From positions 248,001 through 312,000 of the forward strand of contig FO203512.1 of assembly GCA_000967895.1 (NCBI GenBank): a stretch of 64,000 nucleotides of DNA, given 5' to 3'. Of the stretch, positions 55,151 through 64,000 are shown piece by piece. Source of the DNA: Oleispira antarctica RB-8. Lineage in GTDB: Bacteria; Pseudomonadota; Gammaproteobacteria; Pseudomonadales; Oceanobacteraceae. The first letter of the stretch is position 1; the number at the start of each line of letters is the position of its first letter. The position numbers and the translations under genes were made by a program. The notes under the pieces are model-generated. The model did not search any database, was not told where the DNA came from, and was given only the letters and a program-made list of their open reading frames with translations.

Positions 55151-56038
55151 ATGTTAAAGCGTGATAATGCCTATGTAATTAAGCAGCAGTTGGCGAGTTA
55201 CTTAGCGGATTTCAAATCTCATAAGCTATCGGTTGGCAGTGATGACTTTAGGTTTATAGAAGGTGGTCAATCCAATGGACACTGCATTGTATTTCTACAT
55301 GGCGCGGTAGGTAATAAGAGTCAGTGGAGGGGTTTAATGCAGCTTCTTAGTAGCAAGTATCGTGTTATCGCCATTGATATTCCTGGCTTGGCTGTTGGTT
55401 GCAGAACAGAGAGCAACCAATATTCATTAACGGCATTGTCCAATTATCTTAATCGCTTTCTTATTAGTCAGAATATATCTTCAACCTGTCTTGTTGCTCA
55501 CTCAATTGGGGCGAATGTGGCTTGTCGGTATTCTGCGATATATCCTGAGAAGGTCAGTTCATTAGTAATATCATCGCTGACAGGTTGGGAGCAGTTGTTT
55601 GGTCAATCTTACTGGAATAAATTTAGTGAGTTCAAACAGTTGTTAGTTTTCAATTCTTTAGAGGAATTTAAGGAATTATTCTCCTCATTATTTCACGAAC
55701 CCCCTTATATGCCTAAGGCTCTGCTAGAGTTCAGAATGCGCGATCTTCAGAAACATCAAACACAGCTCTTTAAGGCACTTGGAGATATTCAGCAGGAATT
55801 TCACTTGCTGGCGGAAGATCTAAAATCTTTATCGTGTCCCATACTCGCGATTAATGGCATGAATGATGTTTTCATCGACATGGGAATTATTAAACGTGTT
55901 GAGAATTTATTGCCAGAAATAAAAATGTTCAACTTTGCTGAGTGTGGGCATGTGCCTTTCTTAGAATATCCAAAAAAGACACACTCACTGATAAAGGATT
56001 TTATTTTATCAAACCGTAAAGATCTGGCATTGCTTTAA
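55151..56038 (+). CDS. Alpha/beta hydrolase of unknown substrate
   Basis: A 295-residue alpha/beta-hydrolase-fold protein without a signal peptide, so likely cytosolic. The oxyanion region is VFLHGAVGNKSQW, the nucleophile is Ser118 in AHSIGAN, and the other triad members are Asp239 (NGMNDVF) and His267 (CGHVPFLEYP). The triad looks intact. I chose the ATG at 55151 with AAAGG upstream over a GTG one codon earlier. It occupies the slot between rplQ and uvrA; in P. aeruginosa other genes stand there, so this place is variable. The substrate cannot be inferred. Codon use is more A+T-rich than the adjacent ribosomal genes, which alone does not prove transfer. Confidence 0.85.
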   Translation: MLKRDNAYVIKQQLASYLADFKSHKLSVGSDDFRFIEGGQSNGHCIVFLHGAVGNKSQWRGLMQLLSSKYRVIAIDIPGLAVGCRTESNQYSLTALSNYLNRFLISQNISSTCLVAHSIGANVACRYSAIYPEKVSSLVISSLTGWEQLFGQSYWNKFSEFKQLLVFNSLEEFKELFSSLFHEPPYMPKALLEFRMRDLQKHQTQLFKALGDIQQEFHLLAEDLKSLSCPILAINGMNDVFIDMGIIKRVENLLPEIKMFNFAECGHVPFLEYPKKTHSLIKDFILSNRKDLALL

Positions 56039-56041
56039 GCG

Positions 56042-58876
56042 TTAATACCCTCTTTCTAATAACGGCTTCAAGAAAGTAGCTGTATGAGAGACGGTCGACT
56101 CTGCCAAGTGCTTAGGGGTGCCTTCAGCGATGATGTAGCCACCTTTAGAGCCGCCTTCTGGGCCTAGGTCAATAATCCAATCTGCTGTTTTAATTACGTC
56201 TAAGTTATGTTCAATAACCACGACCGTATTGCCATGATCACGTAAGCGATGCAGTACGGTTAAAAGTTGCTGTATATCAGCAAAGTGCAGGCCGGTGGTT
56301 GGTTCGTCCAAAATATACAGCGTATTACCGGTATCTCTTTTAGACAGTTCTTTTGCCAGTTTAACCCGCTGCGCTTCACCACCCGATAAGGTCGTGGCTG
56401 CTTGCCCAAGAGTTATGTAGGAGAGGCCTACATCCATTAGTGTTTGCAGTTTGCGTGAAATAGCAGGGATAGCATCAAAGAATTCACGGGCATCCTCAAC
56501 CGTAAGGGATAAACATTCATGAATGTTTTTGCCCTTATAGCGAATGTCTAACGTTTCGCGGTTATAGCGGTGGCCTTTGCAGACATCGCAAGGTACGTAC
56601 ACATCAGCTAAGAAATGCATTTCCACCTTGATAACGCCATCACCCTGACAGGCTTCACAGCGACCGCCTTTTACGTTAAATGAGAAGCGGCCCACTTTAT
56701 AACCGCGGCTACGCGATTCTTGTGTCCCCGCAAACAGTTCACGAATTGGTGTGAATATGCCGGTATAGGTTGCAGGGTTGGACCTTGGAGTGCGGCCAAT
56801 TGGGCTTTGATCGATATCGACCACTTTATCCAATTGATCCATGCCAGTAATCGACTCATACGGGGCCGCTTTTAAGGTTGTGGCACCGTTTAACGCGGTT
56901 GCGGCTAATGGATACAAGGTGCGATTAATCAGTGTTGATTTACCGGAACCAGAAACCCCTGTAACGCAGGTTAATAAGCCCAGAGGGATATTAAGTTCTA
57001 CATTATCGAGATTATTACCGGTAGCACCGGTCAGTGTTAGGAGGCGCTCAGGGTTGTAAATACTGCGTTCTTTAGGAATCTCAATTCTTCTTACGCCGGT
57101 TAAGAACTGGCCAGTAATCGAATTCTTATTGTTGAAAACTTCTTCCGGCGTACCTTGAGCGACAATCTCACCACCGTGAACACCTGCGCCAGGACCTATG
57201 TCGATCAGGTAGTCAGCACTGCGAATAGCGTCTTCATCGTGTTCAACAACGATTACGGTATTACCAATATCACGTAAGTGAACCAGTGTTTGCAATAAGC
57301 GATCGTTGTCTCGCTGGTGTAAGCCAATTGAAGGCTCATCTAAAATGTACATCACGCCGACTAAACCAGCACCAATTTGCGAGGCGAGACGGATGCGTTG
57401 TGCCTCACCGCCCGATAGCGTATCAGAGCTGCGGTTCAGGCTTAAATACTCTAAACCTACATTCACTAAAAACTGCAGGCGATCACGAATCTCTTTTAAG
57501 ATCTTGTCGGCAATTTTGGCTTTTTGCCCCGTGAACTCAAGTTGAGTGAAATACTGCTGAGCTTCATCAATGGGCATGGCTGTACACTGATGAATGGTTT
57601 TATCACCAATAAATACGTGACGCGCTTCGGTTCTTAAACGAGAACCTTTACAGGTAGGGCAAGACTGGACACTGAGATATTTAGTGAGTTCTTCGCGCAC
57701 CATTTGTGAGTCAGTATCATGGAAGCGGCGATCAAGGTTAGGTAGAACACCTTCAAATATATGGGTTTTTAAAACCGTATCGCCTCGACTATTAACGTAA
57801 TTAAAGCTTATTTCGTCTTCACCGCTGCCTTGTAAAATAAGATGCTGTTGCTTAGTGGTTAGTTGATCAAAAGGTTTGTCTATATCAAAACCATAATGCT
57901 CGGCCACGGAATTCAGCATTTGAAAATAATAAATACTGCGCCTGTCCCAGCCTCGAATGGCTCCTTCAGAAATTGACAAACTAGGCTCTGCAACGACTAA
58001 GCTTTGGTCAAAATACTGCTTAACGCCCAAACCATCGCAGGTACCACAAGCACCTGCTGGGTTGTTGAAAGAGAATAAGCGTGGTTCCAACTCTGATAAG
58101 CTGTAACCACAATGGGGACAAGAAAATTGTGATGAAAACAATAAACCATCACTATTATCGTCATCCATTGGCATCACAAGTACAAGGCCGCCACTTAGGC
58201 CGACACAGGTTTCTAATGATTCCGCTAGACGTTGTGCTATTTCTGCACGAATTTTGAAACGGTCAACCACAACTTCAATGGTGTGCTTCTTTTTCTTATC
58301 CAGTTCAGGGGTATCATCTAAATCGCAGACTAGGCCATCAATACGCACACGGATAAAACCTTGTGCGCGCAAGTTATCCAATACGTGAAGATGCTCGCCT
58401 TTACGGTCGCGGATAACCGGTGCCAGAATCATTTGCTTGCTTTCTTCTGGCAGCGCGATGATTTGATCAACCATTTGACTAATAGTTTGAGCTTCTAAGG
58501 CAACATCATGCTCAGGGCATTTAGGCGTACCGACACGAGCAAATAATAATCTTAAATAATCATAAATCTCAGTAACCGTGCCGACAGTGGATCGTGGGTT
58601 GTGAGAGGTTGATTTTTGTTCAATGGAAATAGCGGGAGATAAGCCTTCAATATGATCAACATCCGGCTTTTCCATCATTGATAAAAATTGACGGGCGTAA
58701 GTTGAGAGGGATTCAACGTAGCGACGCTGTCCCTCGGCATACAGAGTATCAAACGCTAAAGATGATTTTCCTGAGCCACTCAAGCCAGTGATGACGATGA
58801 GTTTGTCGCGGGGAATCTCAATATCAATATTCTTGAGATTATGGGTGCGTGCGCCCTGAACTATAATTTTATCCAT
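56042..58876 (-). CDS. uvrA: Excinuclease ABC subunit A
   Basis: Damage-recognition ATPase of nucleotide excision repair. The 944-residue protein (E. coli 940) has two ABC ATPase modules: Walker [17 protein letters not shown] near the start and [16 protein letters not shown] in the second half. Signatures [12 protein letters not shown] and [12 protein letters not shown] are present, as are the zinc modules CPHC..CGTC and CEAC..CDVC. Its stop is three bases from the convergent hydrolase stop and no terminator separates them. I saw no clear LexA box in the gap to the CsgD-like gene. Confidence 0.98.
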   Translation of the reverse strand: MDKIIVQGARTHNLKNIDIEIPRDKLIVITGLSGSGKSSLAFDTLYAEGQRRYVESLSTYARQFLSMMEKPDVDHIEGLSPAISIEQKSTSHNPRSTVGTVTEIYDYLRLLFARVGTPKCPEHDVALEAQTISQMVDQIIALPEESKQMILAPVIRDRKGEHLHVLDNLRAQGFIRVRIDGLVCDLDDTPELDKKKKHTIEVVVDRFKIRAEIAQRLAESLETCVGLSGGLVLVMPMDDDNSDGLLFSSQFSCPHCGYSLSELEPRLFSFNNPAGACGTCDGLGVKQYFDQSLVVAEPSLSISEGAIRGWDRRSIYYFQMLNSVAEHYGFDIDKPFDQLTTKQQHLILQGSGEDEISFNYVNSRGDTVLKTHIFEGVLPNLDRRFHDTDSQMVREELTKYLSVQSCPTCKGSRLRTEARHVFIGDKTIHQCTAMPIDEAQQYFTQLEFTGQKAKIADKILKEIRDRLQFLVNVGLEYLSLNRSSDTLSGGEAQRIRLASQIGAGLVGVMYILDEPSIGLHQRDNDRLLQTLVHLRDIGNTVIVVEHDEDAIRSADYLIDIGPGAGVHGGEIVAQGTPEEVFNNKNSITGQFLTGVRRIEIPKERSIYNPERLLTLTGATGNNLDNVELNIPLGLLTCVTGVSGSGKSTLINRTLYPLAATALNGATTLKAAPYESITGMDQLDKVVDIDQSPIGRTPRSNPATYTGIFTPIRELFAGTQESRSRGYKVGRFSFNVKGGRCEACQGDGVIKVEMHFLADVYVPCDVCKGHRYNRETLDIRYKGKNIHECLSLTVEDAREFFDAIPAISRKLQTLMDVGLSYITLGQAATTLSGGEAQRVKLAKELSKRDTGNTLYILDEPTTGLHFADIQQLLTVLHRLRDHGNTVVVIEHNLDVIKTADWIIDLGPEGGSKGGYIIAEGTPKHLAESTVSHTATFLKPLLERGY

Positions 58877-58943
58877 TAAACAATTCTGACTTTATTACTC
58901 GATAAGCCAGAATTGTAAAGCAACTGAGCAAGGGGTAAAGGAA

Positions 58944-59621
58944 TTAAACGACGCTTTCTAGAACTATGTCTTCCAAGTTATCTTTAGCCCAGTTCACTGC
59001 TTGGATTCGATTGGATACATCAATCTTTTTAAACAGGTTGTAAATGTGAGTTTTTACGGTATGCATGCTGACGTTCAGGTGTCCGGCAATTTCAGTATTC
59101 GTTGCCCCTGTTGCGGTTAAACTTAAAATTTGCTTTTCGCGTCGAGTTAGCAAATTAGCATTTTGAGTTACTTTGCGTGGTTTGCTACGGGTGCGTCCTA
59201 GGTATTGAGTAATTAAGCTTCGAGATAGCCAGAACTCACCTTCAAATATACCGGCAATTCCCTTCACAAGTTGCTGTTGTGAGGTTTCTTTGTAGAAAAT
59301 GCCATTAACCATTGGCCAGGCTATTAAGCGCTCTACCGGGCTGGTGCTTTGAGTGTTGAAAAAAGCAACTTGAATATCGGTGTTTTGGTCGAATATTTGC
59401 TCTAATAAATCTTGTAGGCGTTCTGTGCGCGCGCAGTCAGCATCAATTAATGCGAGTGTTTGCCCTTCAAACGTATTCCATTCTGGGTGCCATTCAGCGG
59501 TACTGATCAATTGACAATCGATATTAGTACGTTGGTGAATAAAACCAATTAAAATAGAATTTTGCAGATTTTGCTGGCCAAAGAGAATGATTCGTCGTGA
59601 CGTTGAAGCTATGCTATCCAT
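58944..59621 (-). CDS. LuxR-type regulator resembling CsgD
   Basis: A 225-residue DNA-binding regulator. The N-terminal part resembles the receiver-like domain of CsgD, with Asp60 at the phospho-acceptor-like position (LALIDADCA), followed by the CsgD-like segment WPMVNGIFYKETSQQQLVKGIAGIFEGEFWL. The C-terminal LuxR HTH (158-215) has LTRREKQILSL, TNTEIAGHLNVSMHTVKTHIYNLFKKIDVSNRIQAVNWA, very close to CsgD. CsgD controls biofilm matrix genes in enterobacteria; targets here are unknown. I started at the ATG at 59621, which has AAGGAAAG upstream, not at a TTG at 59660. Confidence 0.82.
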   Translation of the reverse strand: MDSIASTSRRIILFGQQNLQNSILIGFIHQRTNIDCQLISTAEWHPEWNTFEGQTLALIDADCARTERLQDLLEQIFDQNTDIQVAFFNTQSTSPVERLIAWPMVNGIFYKETSQQQLVKGIAGIFEGEFWLSRSLITQYLGRTRSKPRKVTQNANLLTRREKQILSLTATGATNTEIAGHLNVSMHTVKTHIYNLFKKIDVSNRIQAVNWAKDNLEDIVLESVV

Positions 59622-59792
59622 ATTACTTTCCTTGTATGTGCGGTTGGCGTCCTGTCCCAATGAAATAAGTTTACGCCATTTGGCTTAAATTGCCATATCT
59701 ATACCGTGAGGAAACGCACATTTCCCATCAAAATAATATCTTTTTGCGACACGACAGTACCGTTTACATAGGTTCTTTTTCTGAATTCAAAC

Positions 59793-59822
59793 ATGTTTCT
59801 ACTCAATATGTTTCTACTCAAT
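59793..59822. repeat. Perfect 15-bp tandem duplication
   Basis: ATGTTTCTACTCAAT occurs twice head-to-tail (59793-59807 and 59808-59822) in the intergenic region between the divergent CsgD-like gene and the MFS gene. No other repeat of this kind was noticed in the window. Confidence 0.9.
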
Positions 59823-59910
59823 ACGGCGTAGGGCATAGTTCAAATTATAGTGCCGACCGATGAGTATAATCTGCTAGAATATCCTTCTCATTTTTTTGCA
59901 ATTACTCCTA

Positions 59911-61287
59911 ATGTCTACAGCGTCTAATATATCAGGCACAGAAAAGCGTGCCATTGCCTCTCTAGCTTCCTTGTATGCGTTACGTATGCTGGGTTTGTTT
60001 ATGGTTTTGCCAGTGATGGCCATTGCTGGCGCTGAGTTTGACGGTGCGACTCCCGAATTACTGGGTTTGGCGATTGGCGCCTATGGTTTAAGCCAAGCCT
60101 TATTACAAATTCCCGCTGGGGCACTGTCGGATTATTTTGGTCGTAAGCCCATCATTGTTATTGGCTTATTGATTTTCGCACTGGGTAGTTTTGTTGCCGC
60201 CAATGCCGATACTATTTATGGCATTATTTTTGGAAGGTTTTTACAAGGCTGCGGCGCTATTGCCAGTGCTGTGATGGCTCTTGTCTCGGATCTAACTCGA
60301 GAAGAACACAGAATGAAAGCCATGGCTTCTATTGGAGCATCTATTGGTCTTTCATTTTCAGTCGCCTTAGTGCTCGGGCCGGTACTGGTTCATTTTGGCG
60401 GCTTGCAGCTGATTTTTATTGTAACGGGTATCTTATCGCTAGCGGGCATCGCATTAATGTTGTCTCTTGTGCCAACCCCCGCGCGCAAAAAGCACCGCGA
60501 CGGAAGTGCCATCGTTAGTGAAGTATTTAAGCAGTTGGGTAATGGTCAGTTGTGGCCACTCAATATCGGTATTTTTATACTGCATGCCTTAATGGTCGCT
60601 ATGTTCGTGTCTATTCCACCGCAACTAGTGCAAGCAGGCTTAACCCTTGATCAGCATGCTTGGTTGTATTTACCTGTATTATTAATCGCTTTTGTCTTAA
60701 TGGTTCCATTTGTCATTATCGCCGAGAAGAAAAAGCAGATGAAAGGCATTGTGATTGTAGCGTTAGGGATTATGATACTCGCCCTTATTTTGATGTCTCA
60801 AGCGATGGGTGTTTGGGCTTGGGCAATCGCCTTAGGTGTGTTCTTTTGGGCTTTCAATATCATGGAGGCTACTTTACCCTCTTGGTTGAGTAAGGTCGCT
60901 CCCGCAGGTGCCAAAGGCAGTGCAATGGGAATCTACTCAACGTTGCAGTTCTTAGGGGCTTTTGCCGGTGGATTAGTTGGTGGCTGGTTAAATAACCACT
61001 TCGGTATTGAAGGACTATTCCTTATACTGGCGGCGGCTGTTTTTGCATGGGCATTATTGGTTATTGTGACACCAAAACCGGCACACCTTAATAGTGTGCG
61101 CGTAGACATTCTAAATCAGGGTGGCAATGAAGATCAGAGTTCGCTCTATTTGGATGCCTTGATTAATCTTAAAGGGGTAGCCGATGCTATTTTAATAGCA
61201 GAAGAGCACGCCATATATTTAAAAGTAGACGCCAGCGTTTTTGATTATCAACAAGCGATGGCAACCGTCAACTCATTGGGAGAATAA
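59911..61287 (+). CDS. MFS transporter, YajR-like
   Basis: A major-facilitator exporter of 458 residues with twelve predicted membrane helices. The motif A is [10 protein letters not shown], and [32 protein letters not shown] is closely similar to E. coli YajR. After the last helix comes a soluble domain of about 65 residues ([25 protein letters not shown]) matching the YajR YAM domain. The substrate is unknown. Position between uvrA and ssb is shared with Pseudomonas. I started at the ATG at 59911, since the upstream TTG lacks support; no good ribosome site precedes either. Its stop is one base from the ssb ATG. Confidence 0.9.
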   Translation: MSTASNISGTEKRAIASLASLYALRMLGLFMVLPVMAIAGAEFDGATPELLGLAIGAYGLSQALLQIPAGALSDYFGRKPIIVIGLLIFALGSFVAANADTIYGIIFGRFLQGCGAIASAVMALVSDLTREEHRMKAMASIGASIGLSFSVALVLGPVLVHFGGLQLIFIVTGILSLAGIALMLSLVPTPARKKHRDGSAIVSEVFKQLGNGQLWPLNIGIFILHALMVAMFVSIPPQLVQAGLTLDQHAWLYLPVLLIAFVLMVPFVIIAEKKKQMKGIVIVALGIMILALILMSQAMGVWAWAIALGVFFWAFNIMEATLPSWLSKVAPAGAKGSAMGIYSTLQFLGAFAGGLVGGWLNNHFGIEGLFLILAAAVFAWALLVIVTPKPAHLNSVRVDILNQGGNEDQSSLYLDALINLKGVADAILIAEEHAIYLKVDASVFDYQQAMATVNSLGE

Positions 61288-61288
61288 A

Positions 61289-61987
61289 ATGGGCCGCAGT
61301 GTAAACAAAGTACAAATTATTGGCACGCTTGGGCGTGATCCAGAGATGAAATCTTTACCAAATGGTAATGCGGTCGTTACCGTTAGCGTAGCAACAGACG
61401 AAAGCTATAACGATAAGAACTCGGGTCAAAAAGTTGAAAGAACTGAATGGCACCGCATGACTGCTTTTGGCAAATTAGCTGAAATTATTGGCCAGTATTT
61501 GAAGAAAGGCTCAAAAGCTTACTTCGAAGGTAAGCTGCGTACTAATGAATATGAAAAAGACGGTATTAAACGCTATTCAACCGAGATTGTTGTTAATGAC
61601 ATGATGATGCTTGATGGTCGTCCTGATAACGGCATGAATGCGGGCCAAAACTTTGCCAACAATCAGCCGATGGCGCAATCGCCTTCCGCTGCAATGGGGC
61701 AGCCGCAAGGTAACTTCTCTCAAGGTGGCCAGCAGCCGCAACAACCACCACAAGGTTATGGTCAGCCTCAAGGACAGCCAGCACAGCGTCCTACTCAGCA
61801 GCCCCCACAAGGTGGTTTTTCTCCTCAAAACCAGCCTGCACAGCGTCCAGCGCAACAACCTCAGCAAGGTAGTTATGCTCCTCAGCAAGCACCACAACCA
61901 CCGCAGGGTTATGGCCAGCCGCAGCCACAAACAGCACCGCAGCCTGCTAATAACTTTGATAGCTTTGATGACGATATTCCGTTCTAG
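61289..61987 (+). CDS. ssb: Single-stranded DNA-binding protein
   Basis: Protects single-stranded DNA and recruits replication and repair proteins. The 232-residue protein has an OB domain at about 1-110 ([51 protein letters not shown]), a long linker and the acidic tip DSFDDDIPF that docks partners. The linker of about 110 residues is rich in Gln, Pro and Gly, with repeated PPQGYGQPQ and PAQRP units, and makes the protein longer than E. coli SSB (178). I started at the ATG at 61289; an earlier in-frame reading overlaps the MFS gene. Terminator follows. Confidence 0.97.
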   Translation: MGRSVNKVQIIGTLGRDPEMKSLPNGNAVVTVSVATDESYNDKNSGQKVERTEWHRMTAFGKLAEIIGQYLKKGSKAYFEGKLRTNEYEKDGIKRYSTEIVVNDMMMLDGRPDNGMNAGQNFANNQPMAQSPSAAMGQPQGNFSQGGQQPQQPPQGYGQPQGQPAQRPTQQPPQGGFSPQNQPAQRPAQQPQQGSYAPQQAPQPPQGYGQPQPQTAPQPANNFDSFDDDIPF

Positions 61988-62021
61988 GAAACGTATCTTT
62001 TGATACTCTAAGAACAGCGAT

Positions 62022-62060
62022 AAAGCCCCTATCACTTAACTGTGATCTAGGGGCTTTTTT
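62022..62060 (+). terminator. Rho-independent terminator of ssb
   Basis: AAGCCCCTA and inner ATCAC pair with GTGAT and TAGGGGCTT (one bulged base), followed by TTTT, about 35 bases after ssb. Confidence 0.92.
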
Positions 62061-62259
62061 GTATCCGTATGATTAGCACTATTCTTATTGTTTTATATTG
62101 GAAAAATTAGGCAAAGCCACCTATTCTAAGTGTTAGCAACACGCAGCATAGGACGCGAGATGTGTTTTGTCGAGGTCAGAAATCGGTCAGCTAAGGCTGC
62201 TTTAATCTGCTCTTCTGACGTCTTTGCTAGTATGTACTTCTAATATGGAATGCGTGTAC

Positions 62260-62294
62260 GGCTCTTTATTTATGTTTCTCAGAAATAAAGAGCC
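62260..62294 (+). promoter_or_regulatory. Perfect leader hairpin upstream of GGDEF/EAL gene
   Basis: A 12-bp perfect stem (GGCTCTTTATTT/AAATAAAGAGCC) around an 11-base loop ends 27 bases before the start codon and 13 bases before its ribosome site. It has no T-tract. It may be an operator, an mRNA-stability element or a control structure. The rest of the 261-base gap has no recognisable promoter. Confidence 0.65.
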
Positions 62295-62321
62295 CAGTGA
62301 AGCGTTAGGTGATAGCTAAAA

Positions 62322-64000
62322 ATGAAAATACTGTTAGTCGACGATGATCAACTTGATCGCGCGTTGGTGATACGAGCACTGCAAAAGAGTGATTTAAGTA
62401 CTCAGATTAGTGAAGCCGTTACGGTCGATCAAGGACTTGAAATGTACGCGGCCAATGCCTACGATATCGTATTGCTCGATTATCAAATGCCGCAGCGCAA
62501 CGGTATTGAAATGATTGTAGAGCTGAGGAATGAATCAAAAGATAACAGTATCGCAATTGTAATGATGAGCTCGTCAGAAGATGAGGAGTTATCATTAGCA
62601 TGTATCAGAGCGGGTGCGCAGGACTTTTTGCTGAAATCTGAAATATCTTCTGCTCGATTAAAAAGAGCGCTACTGCATGCTTCAACCCGGTTCGAGCTCG
62701 AACAAAAACTCTTTCAAACCTATCAAAAAGTTAAACTGTTAGCAGAAACAGATTCTCTAACAGGTTTATCTAACCGGTATTACTTCGATGAATCTTTAAA
62801 GCAAGTACTCACCATTAACTGTCGTTGCGAACAGCAAACAGCCCTGCTCTTATTTGATTTAGACAATTTTAAATTGGTTAACGATACCTTCGGTCATGAT
62901 GTTGGTGATCTATTACTGAAGAAGGTCGTGTTAAGAATAAAAAGCTGCTTGCGAGGGAGTGAAACCTTTGCGCGTTTGGGCGGTGATGAATTTGCCATCA
63001 TGCTTAATAATCTAAGCAGTAGCGATCAAGCCGGGCAGGTCGCTAGGCGAGTCGTTACTGTTTTGCATAAGCCTTTCGAAATTGCGTCTGCTTTTATTAA
63101 AACAACCGTCAGTGTCGGCATTTCTATATTTCCAGAAAACGGTCGTACCAGCGAAGTATTGTTTAAACATGCTGATATTGCGATGTATCGTGCGAAGAAA
63201 AATGGCCGCAACCAGATTTGTTTTTTCGAAACGGAAATGCAAAAGAAATTTTATCTTCGAGTTAAAACTGAAGCAGAGTTAAGAGTTGCCATTGATGAGA
63301 AACAGTTAAAATTATACTACCAGCCAGTCATAAATCCTGAAACTAATCAAATATTAGGCCTTGAAGCATTGGTTCGCTGGCAGGTCGGAGATGAGCTTCG
63401 AATGCCTGACCAGTTTATAAGTGTTGCGGAAGACACACGCCAGATAATTCCAATAGGTGATTGGGTTATGGAAGAAGCTATTTCCACCCTGGCGCAATGG
63501 AATAAAAAATATAATCGTTCATTGACGATGGCCGTTAATGTATCAGCGCATCAACTGTCTGATACTCATTTGGTTCAACATTGGAAAGACTGCTTAGAGC
63601 GGCATAATGTTCCCGCAGAATTAATTGATATCGAAATAACTGAAACCGCACTGTTAAAAGATACCATCGAAACACATAATACCTTGATCGGCCTGAGTGA
63701 CTTAAAATGTCGTCTATCGTTAGACGATTTTGGTACTGGATATTCATCAATTTCACACCTTAGAAATTATCCAATTTCAGTGGTTAAAATTGATAAAAGT
63801 TTAATTCCTCTTAATGATCGCGATATAAGAAAGATTGCTCTAATGAAAGGGCTGGTATCAATGGCCTCTATTTTAGGGCTGGAAGTGATTGCAGAAGGTG
63901 TAGAAACTAAATACCAGGTATCCTTATGCAAAGCATTCAGTATTTTACATGTACAAGGTTATTATTATGCGAAGCCATTACATCAGAAAGATATTGAGAA
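62322..64000 (+). CDS. Response regulator with GGDEF and EAL domains (partial, runs off window)
   Basis: At least 559 residues; the 3' end lies outside the window. An N-terminal receiver domain has the acidic cluster VDDDQ and phospho-acceptor Asp53 in LLDYQMP, with Lys105 in FLLKSE. A GGDEF domain follows at about 145-300 with an intact GGDEF (220-224), and then an EAL domain with intact EAL (348-350), NVSAHQL, DDFGTGYSS, KIDKS and AEGVET. Both c-di-GMP synthase and phosphodiesterase signatures look complete. The I-site five residues before GGDEF reads RGSE instead of RxxD, so product inhibition may be altered. AGGTGAT at 62308-62314 precedes the ATG. Its histidine kinase is not in the window. 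Confidence 0.92.
   Translation, partial: MKILLVDDDQLDRALVIRALQKSDLSTQISEAVTVDQGLEMYAANAYDIVLLDYQMPQRNGIEMIVELRNESKDNSIAIVMMSSSEDEELSLACIRAGAQDFLLKSEISSARLKRALLHASTRFELEQKLFQTYQKVKLLAETDSLTGLSNRYYFDESLKQVLTINCRCEQQTALLLFDLDNFKLVNDTFGHDVGDLLLKKVVLRIKSCLRGSETFARLGGDEFAIMLNNLSSSDQAGQVARRVVTVLHKPFEIASAFIKTTVSVGISIFPENGRTSEVLFKHADIAMYRAKKNGRNQICFFETEMQKKFYLRVKTEAELRVAIDEKQLKLYYQPVINPETNQILGLEALVRWQVGDELRMPDQFISVAEDTRQIIPIGDWVMEEAISTLAQWNKKYNRSLTMAVNVSAHQLSDTHLVQHWKDCLERHNVPAELIDIEITETALLKDTIETHNTLIGLSDLKCRLSLDDFGTGYSSISHLRNYPISVVKIDKSLIPLNDRDIRKIALMKGLVSMASILGLEVIAEGVETKYQVSLCKAFSILHVQGYYYAKPLHQKDIE

Noticed and set aside
59842-59880. Promoter for the MFS gene from TATAAT at 59865-59870 or TAGAAT at 59875-59880
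   Set aside because: Good -10 boxes, but neither has a recognisable -35 at 16-18 bases, so I did not list a promoter.
61577-62035. Long frames on both strands over the SSB linker
   Set aside because: The Gln/Pro-rich codons of the linker keep other frames open. Low-complexity products with no support.

Overview
The window is a conserved housekeeping stretch of a gammaproteobacterial chromosome. The A+T-leaning base composition, the Pseudomonas-like gene order and the type of the proteins suggest a marine Oceanospirillales-like organism (relatives of Oleispira, Thalassolituus or Bermanella come to mind). That placement is inference from remembered family features; the 16S gene at 12030-13568 would settle it.

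Layout. (1) 1-10050 carries tetrapyrrole genes hemL and hemJ with a CLC anion transporter and an unknown membrane protein on the minus strand, then argC, a coiled-coil membrane protein, a bactofilin, erpA and a DsrE-like exported protein on the plus strand, then anmK and an M23 peptidase on the minus strand. (2) 10220-17480 holds tyrS and a complete rRNA operon: four tandem promoters, 16S, tRNA-Ile, tRNA-Ala, 23S, 5S and a terminator. (3) 17648-21755 holds birA, coaX, a SPOR-domain protein, tRNA-Tyr/Gly/Thr and the first tuf gene. (4) 21954-24142 holds a second EF-G gene (fusA2) on the minus strand with its own terminator and putative promoter. It sits between tuf and tRNA-Trp, which directly adjoin in Pseudomonas-type genomes. 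(5) 24587-55077 is the transcription/translation superblock: tRNA-Trp-secE-nusG-rplKAJL-rpoBC, rpsLG-fusA-tuf, the S10 and spc operons with secY and rpmJ, and the alpha operon with rpoA and rplQ. (6) 55151-64000 holds an alpha/beta hydrolase, uvrA, a CsgD-like regulator, a YajR-like MFS transporter, ssb and a response regulator with GGDEF and EAL domains that runs off the window edge.

How the genes work together. Nearly everything between 10 and 55 kb builds the ribosome, RNA polymerase, elongation factors and Sec translocon. The promoters I can recognise for these operons share a GC-rich CGCC element just downstream of the -10, the hallmark of ppGpp/DksA-type growth-rate control. Co-regulation is inferred from that shared motif. 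Leader elements (L10 leader, rplL-rpoB attenuator, terminator between the tRNA cluster and tuf) would adjust stoichiometry within operons.

I saw no phage, insertion sequence, CRISPR array, toxin or defence system and no clear undescribed system. The more interesting leads are small: two tuf genes that appear to differ by one base (I312T); the fusA2 intrusion with a palindrome against its -10; a hairpin cluster upstream of tRNA-Trp; a perfect 15-bp tandem duplication upstream of the MFS/CsgD-like pair; a CLC protein lacking the internal proton glutamate; and an unknown membrane protein abutting hemL. All calls come from reading the sequence; no database search was run.
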